The notes below the pieces were generated by a model, which had not been told where the DNA came from, did not search any database, and saw nothing but the letters and a program-made list of their open reading frames with translations. This document shows positions 15,877 to 24,032 of a stretch of 27,664 bases of DNA, one piece after another. Origin of the DNA: a virus. Position 1 is the first letter of the stretch. Each line of letters opens with the position of its first letter. The stretch spans positions 1-27,664 of IMG/VR virus record IMGVR_UViG_3300007725_000020; one strand, written 5' to 3'. A program made the position numbers and the translations under genes.

Positions 15877-16435
15877 GTAAACCTCTATATAAAATAAGAT
15901 CAACAGGTAAGCAAACCCTCATATTAGAATAATCTGGATTTACTTGATGATAGGTAAAACTTGGAAATATTTTAAACTCTCCTGATTTTGGTGCATATAC
16001 CTTTTGTTTAAATAAAACATTAAATGCAGGATCATATCCACGATTTGCATTTGTTCTAGGATCCGAAAAGATAATTTCACCACCTAACTCATTTGCGCCA
16101 GCTAGTACATAGAATACAGCTGATAAATGAGAACCTCGATGATTATGAATAGGCATACTATATGGATTATTATTTGTTATCCATGAACGCATTGAATAAT
16201 CATCAAAATCTTTTATTGACTTGCCAATAGTACTAATCATATATTCGTCAAACTTTGAATAAGCTATAGCTTTAAAATCTTGTATAGCTTTATCTTGATT
16301 ATCGAATAAATTGCCACCGTCAGTTTCAGATTGTAGATTATTTAAATCGTAATTTATTAGAATATAATCTAATAAACCTGGAACTTCAAATTCACCCGAT
16401 CCAATTACTGTTGGCCACAAATTCTCAAAATTCAT
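15869..16435 (-). CDS. 2-oxoglutarate/Fe(II) oxygenase-like protein
   Basis: A 188-residue protein of the phage-type 2OG-Fe(II) oxygenase group (the family often named 2OG-FeII_Oxy_5). The family pattern is visible: PIHNHRGSHLSAVFYVLAG at about 95-113 with candidate metal His residues, a GGEIIFSDPR strand at 118-127, then PKSGEFKIFPSFTYHQVNP at 149-167 with the distal His at H163, and R173 as a candidate 2-oxoglutarate ligand. The substrate is unknown; family members hydroxylate proteins or small molecules. It overlaps the preceding gene by four bases (ATGA) and closes the radical SAM island, so it may modify the same substrate. It could also be a virion-associated oxygenase unrelated to the island. 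Confidence 0.82.
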   Translation of the reverse strand: MNFENLWPTVIGSGEFEVPGLLDYILINYDLNNLQSETDGGNLFDNQDKAIQDFKAIAYSKFDEYMISTIGKSIKDFDDYSMRSWITNNNPYSMPIHNHRGSHLSAVFYVLAGANELGGEIIFSDPRTNANRGYDPAFNVLFKQKVYAPKSGEFKIFPSFTYHQVNPDYSNMRVCLPVDLILYRGLHE

Positions 16436-17130
16436 GATGTAACCTTTTTCTTTAAATAATATCTTCCAAAGAATGTAGATGGGAAATTATCTAAAAGATC
16501 CGCAATTGTATTACGATCTGTTAAATGATTTTTAATTTCTACTTTTTTATCAGTCATTGGATACATTGACATTAAAGGAGTTCCATATTTTAATAAAACT
16601 TCATATGGTTCTTCTTTTACAGGAAATACTAAAAAGACATTAATTGTGTGTTGTTCGTAAAAGTTTAAAATTCCTGGTGATACCAAAATATCATGCTTTC
16701 TTAAATCTTCTGTATAATGACATTCGGTTAACATAAACTCTGTTTTATCAGAACCCTTAATAGCCCACGGTACGTGCAATTTTAAAATAGCTCGGTTTGC
16801 ATACAGCTCATTACCAACTTGTTCGTTAGAGTGTTGAGATGCTTCAAACTTCAATGGGCTGCGTTCAGGATTAACATATTTTACAGAACCGTTTGGATTG
16901 ACTTTAAAAATTACATCGGACCACAATTTAAAAACAATAGGTTTGCGAATGTAATTAACAACACCTGGACAAGCCTTTACTGTAGGACATGGGACGTGTA
17001 TACCAGACCTTGGATCAAATTCCTTAATGGTATTTTTGAGTTTTGACCACCAAGACGGTGTTTGCATTTTTATTTCTAGAGGCTGTAATTCAAAAACATT
17101 TCTATCATAAGTATAAGCATCTAATTTCAC
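16432..17130 (-). CDS. DUF6065-like protein of unknown function
   Basis: The 232-residue protein shows TPSWWSKLK (about 24-32), TVKACPGVVNYIRKPIVFKLWSDVIFK (about 49-75) and FLVFPVKEEPYEVLLKYGTPLMSMYP in the C-terminal half. The CP-GVVNY...PIVFKLWSD arrangement recalls DUF6065, a domain found in phage and bacterial clusters with Fe(II) oxygenases and known only by sequence. There is no clear catalytic motif. It overlaps the radical SAM gene before it and the 2OG oxygenase after it by four bases each, so all three are probably made together. The DUF6065 link is from memory of the pattern and is moderate only. Confidence 0.6.
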   Translation of the reverse strand: MKLDAYTYDRNVFELQPLEIKMQTPSWWSKLKNTIKEFDPRSGIHVPCPTVKACPGVVNYIRKPIVFKLWSDVIFKVNPNGSVKYVNPERSPLKFEASQHSNEQVGNELYANRAILKLHVPWAIKGSDKTEFMLTECHYTEDLRKHDILVSPGILNFYEQHTINVFLVFPVKEEPYEVLLKYGTPLMSMYPMTDKKVEIKNHLTDRNTIADLLDNFPSTFFGRYYLKKKVTS

Positions 17131-18212
17131 TGTTTATTTCCATCCATATAATTGAACCATAATCGCATTACACAATCAGGTAAATCTCTCACTCTATTTT
17201 TCCAATCCCACTGTGTATAACATCTAAATCCACATTTATTCCACCACTTACAAGATAAGCATCCATTCTCATCCATATATGCTTGCATCATTGAAGCGTT
17301 GTCTTTTCTATTTAGTGGTGTATTAAAATCTTCTTTTGTATATCTATCCCAACGACAGTTTGATGTAGAGTTATCAGGAAAGATAGTAACCTTATTTAAC
17401 GCTAAACAATGCATGTGGTTGTTATCATTATATATGAGATCTTTTATGGGATTGATGTCAGGATAGTTATGATATATGAATTTCAAAAACTCAAGATACT
17501 GACTATCTGATGGTATCAAATGATCAAAACCTTTATCAGGAATATAATCATCAAAATAAAAGTCATCAAACTTTTCGTATAAGTAATGAAAATATTCGTC
17601 GTCGTTCTTCATAAATTTTTCAATAGAAGGAACAGTTGCGACCATATTAATTGATGTAATATAATCTGCAAAGTATTCTATATTTTTGGCATATGGACCT
17701 TTAGTAGGACGACCGTCAAAATCATACGAACAAATAATATAAGACGGGATACCAGCATCGTTTAATTTATCAAGCAAGTTTCTAACTAACTCTCTTTTAC
17801 TAAATTGAAATGAAGTTACCCATACCACTTTAATAACATGATTATGTTTATCATATAACTTTTTAATTTCAAGTAGGAAATCGTAATATACATCGTAAGC
17901 CCAATCTGATATTCTATCTTGAAACAGCTCACCACCTACCATATTAATTTGACAAATTTGTACACGATCTTTTACTTTAATTAAATGTTCTTCAACAAGA
18001 GGCAGCTTTGAGAATATATCTTCGCGCGATAGACCAACAGTTGATGCTTTATCGTGGTGACAAAAATCGCAATTTAAATGACAGTTTTCAAATAACGTTA
18101 ATTCAATTTCGGCAATAGTAGGTCTCTTACTTTCTAGCAAGATCTTAGTCATTTCAAATTGTTTAGGATCGCCATCAGTAACATCAACTACTTCAATAAT
18201 ATTAGAGGCCAA
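17127..18212 (-). CDS. Radical SAM/SPASM enzyme (RS1)
   Basis: The 361-residue protein has a radical SAM cluster CHLNCDFC (C44, C48, C51) and a GGE motif (MVGGELF, about 91-97). A complete SPASM pattern follows: C269, C286, C318, C321, C327, C331, C347, with CX2CX5CX3C at CLSCKWWNKCGFRC. Such enzymes make radical modifications of peptides, using two auxiliary [4Fe-4S] clusters. The start is TTG at 18212. It lies eight bases after a strong AGGAGA and gives an 11-base overlap with the preceding gene; the next ATG is 20 codons in. Substrate unknown; the CHxS proteins of this island are candidates. Confidence 0.9.
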   Translation of the reverse strand: MASNIIEVVDVTDGDPKQFEMTKILLESKRPTIAEIELTLFENCHLNCDFCHHDKASTVGLSREDIFSKLPLVEEHLIKVKDRVQICQINMVGGELFQDRISDWAYDVYYDFLLEIKKLYDKHNHVIKVVWVTSFQFSKRELVRNLLDKLNDAGIPSYIICSYDFDGRPTKGPYAKNIEYFADYITSINMVATVPSIEKFMKNDDEYFHYLYEKFDDFYFDDYIPDKGFDHLIPSDSQYLEFLKFIYHNYPDINPIKDLIYNDNNHMHCLALNKVTIFPDNSTSNCRWDRYTKEDFNTPLNRKDNASMMQAYMDENGCLSCKWWNKCGFRCYTQWDWKNRVRDLPDCVMRLWFNYMDGNKQ

Positions 18213-18600
18213 ACCACATCTCCTCTTTGTAGTATTCGTAAATATCCGGCACCATGCCTTTATCTTCTTTGAAATCTAGTTTGCTTAAAATAGTGTCATA
18301 TGTTTCTTTGTCTTCTGAATAAGGAACAAAATATGGATCATTATTAAACAATAAACCAGGATCATCAAGTACTTCATAAAAATTTTCCCGGTAATCTCGC
18401 TCTAACCATTTTGCATAACAAATAGCAACAGCATAAGATTTGGCAGGATATATCCATTGATCTACATATTCATTAAAATGACGTAATGCATCTTCTATGA
18501 TATTATCAGACACGACAATATCTACCTTATTCAAGTCATCGGTATATTCTTTATGTATTAAATGAAACGCGGCTTGTCTAGCTTTCCAATCTTTCATCAT
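18202..18600 (-). CDS. Unrecognised small helical protein in the radical SAM island
   Basis: I do not recognise this 132-residue protein. It appears mostly alpha-helical and rich in aromatic and acidic residues (IIEDALRHFNEYVDQWIYPAKSY, WLERDYRENFYEVLDD, DIYEYYKEEMWFGL). One cysteine, no catalytic motif, no membrane segment. It overlaps the end of the previous radical SAM gene by 23 bases and the start of the next by 11, so it is embedded between two such enzymes. A partner or substrate-binding role is possible but not shown. The ATGATG start leaves two possible first codons. Confidence 0.65.
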   Translation of the reverse strand: MMKDWKARQAAFHLIHKEYTDDLNKVDIVVSDNIIEDALRHFNEYVDQWIYPAKSYAVAICYAKWLERDYRENFYEVLDDPGLLFNNDPYFVPYSEDKETYDTILSKLDFKEDKGMVPDIYEYYKEEMWFGL

Positions 18601-19489
18601 ACCAATCTAATAAACCTTTATATCCATTACAACTATTATCTAGATCTTTGACATAACGATAGTGTTCTGTTAAACAACCACCGTAATATTTGCAGTTGCG
18701 ACATATATCGGATACATTTTTCTCTGGTTCCATTTTAGCCCAAAGTTTGTATTCCTCATATGTATCGTATTCTAAGAAGTACTCTTTATCATATTTATCG
18801 AACTCTAATACAGCAAATTTACCGTTAGGCGTAATGTAAACATGATCATCGCTGAATGCACTGTACTTACCATCTAAAGCGTCTTCAATTAAAAACTCAT
18901 TTATAAAATCAAAGTTCTTTGGTGTTTTGGCTGTTATCCATTTTTTAACAAATTCTTCAAAATCTTTATGAGTAACATTATGCGCATTTGCTTGGTTAAT
19001 AGAATATGGTTTAATTTCTACCGAAGCAACTTGAGCACACATATTTAAAGTAAAGATCATGAACTCAACATCCATTTCTAAAACCTTTGGCGAAGCCAAA
19101 ATTAAAACCGCAAGTGGCTTAACCGAACTCATAATATTATTCAGAACGAACTGTTCTTTTTCACGAGCAGAAAAATCGTATGATACACTTATAGTAATGT
19201 CATCATCATTAAAGAAATCAGGTAATGCAGAGTAATTCGTATTTACATTAATTGGTCCGTCGTAATATTTTCTCATTACTTCTTTAATAGAATAAAAATA
19301 TTCAGGAGTTAACAAACCAATTTCACCTCCATATAAATCAATATGATCTATTGGATCGGTTATTTTTGACATTACTTCGTCTAATTTTTCTGGACTTATT
19401 CTATTCCTATTTGCTAATTGCTCAGGAGTAAGATAACAAAAGTCGCATCTAAAATTGCAGTAATAAGTTGGATTTATAGATAGGTTCAT
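18578..19489 (-). CDS. Radical SAM enzyme with twitch-like C-terminus (RS2)
   Basis: A compact 303-residue enzyme with CNFRCDFC (C11, C15, C18) almost at the N-terminus and a GGE motif (DLYGGEIG, about 51-58). The C-terminus carries CRNCKYYGGC and one later Cys (C263, C266, C272, C287). This is CX2CX5C...C without the fourth close Cys, so probably one auxiliary cluster (twitch type) instead of full SPASM. A TPNGKFAVLEF hairpin before it fits the twitch strand. It overlaps RS3 by four bases (ATGA). Substrate unknown. Confidence 0.87.
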   Translation of the reverse strand: MNLSINPTYYCNFRCDFCYLTPEQLANRNRISPEKLDEVMSKITDPIDHIDLYGGEIGLLTPEYFYSIKEVMRKYYDGPINVNTNYSALPDFFNDDDITISVSYDFSAREKEQFVLNNIMSSVKPLAVLILASPKVLEMDVEFMIFTLNMCAQVASVEIKPYSINQANAHNVTHKDFEEFVKKWITAKTPKNFDFINEFLIEDALDGKYSAFSDDHVYITPNGKFAVLEFDKYDKEYFLEYDTYEEYKLWAKMEPEKNVSDICRNCKYYGGCLTEHYRYVKDLDNSCNGYKGLLDWYDERLES

Positions 19490-20547
19490 ATCATTTTAAC
19501 CGATATCATATTAGATTCATTTACATAAGGGGTAACCAGCGACGGATCCAAACCATTCATTTGAAGAATACTTGGCGCTAATGTTTTCATTTGACGGCAA
19601 TGATCTTCTACAATTCCTTCACGCTTCATATCACGAATAGTTTTCTTGCAGCCATTACATATCTGGAACATTGGGCAAGTGAAACATGCCATCTTCATTG
19701 ATTGAATATTAGGATCTTGTTGAAGCGGCGTTACAAAACCACCTGACATTTCTTCTTCAAAATCTATAGGATAATCCATATCATCAGCAAATGATCCGCA
19801 ACTATAGTAATCACCACCCGGATTAAATGCTCTAATACCCGTATCGCAACTTCTATTTTGAGGACAAGTTGTACTGCAACCTCTATCTCTTAAATTACGA
19901 ACCATTTGTTTAGTGTTGTATTCCCACTCCGTCAATCCGCGTTCATATATTTCAACATATATTTTATAGATCTTACTTAAACGAAAAGTACTACCTTGTA
20001 CACCAGACGCCATAGCATAATTCAGTTTACACTCAACACCCATTTTCTTCGCAAGCAAAACATTATCAATTGCTCTATCTTCGTTTTCATCTACAATTAC
20101 AGAAATAAAGTCGGGTCTATATCCAACCAACTCTAGCATTTTATCTGATACTTTCCAAAAGTCTTCTTCACTAAAATCAGAATAATCACCTTTTAAACGT
20201 CCGCCTCCGTATTGGAAAGATGTAGTAATGCCCATTCGTGGATGTCTAAAAAGATCTAACCATTTTTCCGGTTTAACATAAAATGGCCAAAGATTACTAG
20301 TAAAGCTAATAGTGGCCGGCATATCGTGTTCATCTAAAAATTCTATAATTTTCCAATAGTATTGTGGATCTACCATTAACGGATCACCGCCATTTACAAT
20401 GATAGTATTTGTATCCGGGTATCGTTTTAGAAATCTAAAGATATAATCTAGATCTAACAATCCAGCGTTATCTGGGTCGATTGCAGTTGACGAACAAAAT
20501 GTGCATTTAAAGTTACACACTTCGGTTGGCTTGATGATTAGGTCCAT
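19486..20547 (-). CDS. Radical SAM/SPASM enzyme (RS3)
   Basis: The 353-residue protein has CNFKCTFC (C11, C15, C18) and GGD at 53-55 in place of GGE. The C-terminal SPASM set is C234, C250 (with GX4C at GGDYYSC), C288, C291, C297, C300 and C317. Two further cysteines (C224, C228) precede it, so an altered or additional metal site is possible. The close block is CX2CX5CX2C (CFTCPMFQICNGC), one residue shorter than usual between the last two. It follows RS4 by 17 bases and overlaps RS2. A late-promoter-like octamer lies inside the end of RS4. Peptide or protein substrate inferred from SPASM. Confidence 0.9.
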   Translation of the reverse strand: MDLIIKPTEVCNFKCTFCSSTAIDPDNAGLLDLDYIFRFLKRYPDTNTIIVNGGDPLMVDPQYYWKIIEFLDEHDMPATISFTSNLWPFYVKPEKWLDLFRHPRMGITTSFQYGGGRLKGDYSDFSEEDFWKVSDKMLELVGYRPDFISVIVDENEDRAIDNVLLAKKMGVECKLNYAMASGVQGSTFRLSKIYKIYVEIYERGLTEWEYNTKQMVRNLRDRGCSTTCPQNRSCDTGIRAFNPGGDYYSCGSFADDMDYPIDFEEEMSGGFVTPLQQDPNIQSMKMACFTCPMFQICNGCKKTIRDMKREGIVEDHCRQMKTLAPSILQMNGLDPSLVTPYVNESNMISVKMI

Positions 20548-20564
20548 GATATACTCGATATACT

Positions 20565-21641
20565 CTATAGCTGTTTCACTGGGATTATATTACTATTTAT
20601 TTTGTATTCTGCAGATTTTATCCATCCTTTTTCTGCGGCTAATGTCATCATCAAAGTTTTAGGCGCAGGACATACATCATCCATCCAAGTAAGTTGGTGA
20701 CAGTCAGAATGGCAATATTGAAATACGGGACAACTATAACAACGTTCATCACGTTGGTGAAGTTCTTTGTCAATAATATCCATGCGTTTGGTGCAAGTTC
20801 TTACAATACTCGGTGGTTCATCAATAGTTCCATACCAATCAGTAGGAGCCGAGTTAGGGCAACCTGCAACAGTTCCATCAGCATTTATTGTATGCAATTT
20901 TTGTTCGCAATCCCTACAAAATGTTCCACTGAAAAATAGATTATTATCGAATTTATCGTATACTGTTCTAAGGAAATTATTCTCTACTGGATGGCCCTTA
21001 GTTGTCTCGTGCATTTTCATCCAAAACTTATCTAAGTCTCGGTTATGAGGAAAGATTGCTGGATTGAGTTCAGCATTACCATTATGAGTTAGACGTTCGT
21101 ATGAAATACTATCGACACCTAATGAATGCATGTAATCAGCAATCTCAAGTGGATCCATTTTTACGACATCAGTAGATACAGAAATGAAACATTGAACATA
21201 TATTCCTTCTGCAACTAAACGTCTTACATTATCTTCCCAAAGCTTTCTTTGCTTATCATTTGCAAAACGAATGTTAGGATCCCATGATGTACCAAGGGAA
21301 TTTAGGTTTTCCTTGAAGAATTTAATGTGCTCAGGTTTGAGCTTATAGGTAAGATTTGTTGTAATACCATGACCGCATCTATCACCCCATTTTTCTTTGG
21401 TCATATTATAGAAGGTCATAATATCATCTATAGGAGCAAGCATCGGCTCACCCCCGTGGTATTCAAAATGGATTTGATTATCTCCGGTATCTAACCCATT
21501 ACACCAATTAGCAGTCTTTACTGGATCAAAATATATTTTTCTACCATTTGTACCGGACGTAAAACAATGAGAGCAATTGAGGTTACAAGTCTCCGTTGTT
21601 TTCACGTATACGATTAAGTGTTTCTGAGTCGCCAATGCCAT
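20565..21641 (-). CDS. Radical SAM/SPASM enzyme, anSME-like (RS4)
   Basis: The 358-residue protein has CNLNCSHC (C19, C23, C26) and GGE (YHGGEPML, about 61-68). A full SPASM set is C245, C261 (GX4C at GTVAGC), C301, C304, C310, C314, C324, with CYSCPVFQYCHSDC. The order of motifs resembles anaerobic sulfatase-maturating enzymes and other peptide maturases, which oxidise Cys or Ser or form crosslinks. A third nearby Cys (C242) precedes the set. The ATG at 21641 lies inside the previous gene (59-base overlap) and lacks a clear Shine-Dalgarno. I keep it because it adds the usual first strand (HLIVYVKTT) before the CxxxCxxC; a GTG shortly before the cluster is the alternative. Confidence 0.9.
   Translation of the reverse strand: MALATQKHLIVYVKTTETCNLNCSHCFTSGTNGRKIYFDPVKTANWCNGLDTGDNQIHFEYHGGEPMLAPIDDIMTFYNMTKEKWGDRCGHGITTNLTYKLKPEHIKFFKENLNSLGTSWDPNIRFANDKQRKLWEDNVRRLVAEGIYVQCFISVSTDVVKMDPLEIADYMHSLGVDSISYERLTHNGNAELNPAIFPHNRDLDKFWMKMHETTKGHPVENNFLRTVYDKFDNNLFFSGTFCRDCEQKLHTINADGTVAGCPNSAPTDWYGTIDEPPSIVRTCTKRMDIIDKELHQRDERCYSCPVFQYCHSDCHQLTWMDDVCPAPKTLMMTLAAEKGWIKSAEYKINSNIIPVKQL
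20594..20601 (-). promoter_or_regulatory. Possible internal late promoter before RS3
   Basis: AATAAATAGTAATA on the minus strand lies within the last codons of RS4, about 47 bases before RS3. The octamer fits the set seen before virion genes, but it is inside coding sequence (Lys-Ile-Asn-Ser-Asn codons), so chance is likely. Confidence 0.25.
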
Positions 21642-22053
21642 AAGATACTATCAAACCTTTTTCATAATTTAGTGCACGATGTTTTGTGTTGCTTTTTATA
21701 TATGCGAACTCGCCGGACTTAAGCGACACATGTTTACCATCTATTTCTAGATCTTTAATTCCATCTAAACATTTTATTATAACATCAACTGGGTCAGTAT
21801 GTAAACCAAAAGTTGGGCCATTTTTCTTATTGAAGAAGATATGAGCAGTACCGTTTATATCAAGGTTCTTTTCATATTGCTCAACCTTTATTGTAAAATC
21901 TGATAGAATGTAACTAGATATCTTTGCTTGGTAAACCCAAAAGTTTTCAGCATCGACATAATGTTGTTTGCCGTCATGATCTATAATAGAAACATCGTGA
22001 TTATTAAAGCATTCTTCGCTCAACAAAAAAGTTTCAAATTCCAAAAAGGTCAT
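21583..22053 (-). CDS. Cupin/JmjC-like Fe(II) oxygenase candidate
   Basis: The 156-residue protein has the single-domain cupin layout of small JmjC/cupin_8-type oxygenases: GLHTDPVDVIIKCLDG with H85 and D87, then a GKHVSLKSGEFAYIK hairpin and KHRALNY with H125. Together these form an HxD...H facial triad, as in 2-oxoglutarate/Fe(II) enzymes. Some cupins with this motif bind metal without being oxygenases. It overlaps the RS5 gene by four bases (ATGA) and extends 59 bases into RS4. Its place between two radical SAM genes suggests it acts on the same substrate. No substrate can be named. Confidence 0.72.
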   Translation of the reverse strand: MTFLEFETFLLSEECFNNHDVSIIDHDGKQHYVDAENFWVYQAKISSYILSDFTIKVEQYEKNLDINGTAHIFFNKKNGPTFGLHTDPVDVIIKCLDGIKDLEIDGKHVSLKSGEFAYIKSNTKHRALNYEKGLIVSYGIGDSETLNRIRENNGDL

Positions 22054-23207
22054 AAGTTCTTTCCGGCAAATATATCTTTTATTTCTTGTAGTTCATTGTC
22101 ATCATGGATAGCAAACTTTCTTCTATAACCATTCTTATCTGCTTCAACTGAGTAATCGGTCCAATCATACATTTTAATAGCAGATAAATTATAGTTGTGC
22201 ATATGTTTAATCATATTATCTTTTGGTGCAATACACCTATTGACACCAAGGTAATCTCGTAGTAAAATAATCTTACGATTATAGCAACTAAAAAACATTG
22301 GGCAAGTTTCACATTCAGTACCTTTTGCTCTTTCAATTTGAGAGTCAACTGCTATCTTCACATCTTCAAATTTTTCAATTTTAAATATATCATCGTACAC
22401 TGACATATTTTCATATAGGAAAGGAGATATCCACCATTCGCCTCTCTTATAATTCAAAACAGTATAATTGATACCAGCGTGTGAATGATCTATCATAATG
22501 TTGTTTATTCTAGTATCTTTACTTAGTACATTAAAGTAATCATTAAATGTATCAAGTGATTCTAAAATAATATTTGGTTTATGTGATCTTGAAACTGACG
22601 GAATAAAATCAATTGTGGTACTAAATTCTTTTACAATATCGGCATGTAATTTAGAATAGTCTAATCCATAATCTTTTATATTTACTAGAAATGTAAAGAC
22701 TACGTCATGCTCACTATTTTCACTAATATAATTTAGTTTACGTCTAATATTTTCTACATAATTAATATGATAAAATTTATGTGGATCAATTGCAATACCA
22801 ATTTCAATTTCGGTATTTAAACTAATACTATTTCTTAACCAATCACACCACTTATCTAATTCATCATCAATAAGAGTAGTAATAAAAGCAAGGATAGGAG
22901 AATGCTCATTAATCATGTCGACTAAATGAGGCATTACATCATAGAAGTTTTCGGATGATAGAAAATCAGTTGGGCCTATAATAATTTCATCTATTAATAG
23001 ACCCTTATTGTGAATATCGTTTATAAATTCAATTGCTTTTTCTAATTGATGTTCATCACTTGCATTACCGCGTCTATGAACAAAACATCCTGGACATTGG
23101 TGACGACAGCCATCAAGAACATCTAATTGTAACTTTACCGCCGAGACCGGTTTTGTCACAGTCTCGGTTGTAAGAGCGTGATAAAGATTATTCTTGATTA
23201 TCGGCAT
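22050..23207 (-). CDS. Radical SAM enzyme, IGPTDF subfamily, twitch-like C-terminus (RS5)
   Basis: The 385-residue protein has CRHQCPGC (C34, C38, C41). In the usual GGE place it has IIIGPTDFLS (about 76-84). The C-terminus carries CETCPMFFSC and C325 (C299, C302, C308, C325), a four-Cys twitch-like set. It is clearly paralogous to RS6 (25130-26308): both share C..xC.GCFV, IGPTDF-[LF]-S, and a CX2CX5C block followed by a helix and a final Cys. A 60-residue tail after the last Cys has no motif I know. Function unknown; a peptide modification role is inferred from context. Confidence 0.85.
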   Translation of the reverse strand: MPIIKNNLYHALTTETVTKPVSAVKLQLDVLDGCRHQCPGCFVHRRGNASDEHQLEKAIEFINDIHNKGLLIDEIIIGPTDFLSSENFYDVMPHLVDMINEHSPILAFITTLIDDELDKWCDWLRNSISLNTEIEIGIAIDPHKFYHINYVENIRRKLNYISENSEHDVVFTFLVNIKDYGLDYSKLHADIVKEFSTTIDFIPSVSRSHKPNIILESLDTFNDYFNVLSKDTRINNIMIDHSHAGINYTVLNYKRGEWWISPFLYENMSVYDDIFKIEKFEDVKIAVDSQIERAKGTECETCPMFFSCYNRKIILLRDYLGVNRCIAPKDNMIKHMHNYNLSAIKMYDWTDYSVEADKNGYRRKFAIHDDNELQEIKDIFAGKNL

Positions 23208-23215
23208 TTACTTGC

Positions 23216-24022
23216 CTATTCTGTTTCTTCTACAAAAGGCTCAACATCAATAGTAACAAAGAAACCTATCGGCATCATTTCAATTATTCTATTAACAAAT
23301 TTAGTTTGATTCATCATATAGAATAAATCTTTTGCATAGTACTTCGGCGCATCATTAAAAATAGATTTATTATATTCCATTTTAAGACCAACACGATTAA
23401 GTACCAAGAAAAATGCATCGATACCCATTGTGACAATATTAATGATATTAGGACCGCACTGAACCGGTTTATCTAAAACTTTTATTTCGTCCACAACACC
23501 TTTTAAATCTAATTCTTTTTCTTTAGATTCATCAGACATATTTTCATAAATTTTAGATAATGCAAATGGAACAGTTTGCGCAATAGTATCTATTAAGTCA
23601 TTTACCAATTTTTCATTATCTTTGATATATTCAAAAATTTGTTCTTCATTAAATAATGCGTACAACTCTTTATCAACCGGTGTTAACTCATGATCGAGTC
23701 TATGCTTAATGATGTTTGCAACAATACGATCTAATAAAGGACATTCTACTAAAAACTCTGAAGTAATATATTCAGTAATTAAGTCAGAGTCAACAGCAGA
23801 AAACGATGCCTTAAAGTTTGTATTAGCTAGATAAATTATGATGTGTTTAGCAGATAGCTTTTCACGTGATTCTGCGTAGTTAACCCACAATTCAAAATCT
23901 TCTTCAGATTCTTTTTGTTTATAGATTTCTACTAAATCTTGAGGTGATAGCGGAAGAGGATAGCACTTTGCATCTACCTCATCCGCCGTTTTGATTCTTA
24001 CTTCAATTTGTTCATCATTCAT
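23216..24022 (-). CDS. Unrecognised protein in the radical SAM island (268 aa)
   Basis: I do not recognise this protein. It is mixed, mostly helical and acidic (EIYKQKESEEDFELWVNYAESREKL; LIDTIAQTVPFALSKIYENMSDES), with a central segment DKPVQCGPNIINIVTMGIDAFFLVLNRVG and a C-terminal hairpin (MPIGFFVTIDVEPFVEETE). There is no catalytic or membrane motif. I chose the ATG at 24022, preceded by AAGGTG at seven bases; a GTG nine bases earlier is the longer alternative. It lies ten bases after the 366-residue gene and eight before RS5. It could be a peptide-binding partner of the radical SAM enzymes, but no RRE (PqqD-like) fold is evident by eye. Confidence 0.65.
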   Translation of the reverse strand: MNDEQIEVRIKTADEVDAKCYPLPLSPQDLVEIYKQKESEEDFELWVNYAESREKLSAKHIIIYLANTNFKASFSAVDSDLITEYITSEFLVECPLLDRIVANIIKHRLDHELTPVDKELYALFNEEQIFEYIKDNEKLVNDLIDTIAQTVPFALSKIYENMSDESKEKELDLKGVVDEIKVLDKPVQCGPNIINIVTMGIDAFFLVLNRVGLKMEYNKSIFNDAPKYYAKDLFYMMNQTKFVNRIIEMMPIGFFVTIDVEPFVEETE

Positions 24023-24032
24023 GTATATCACC

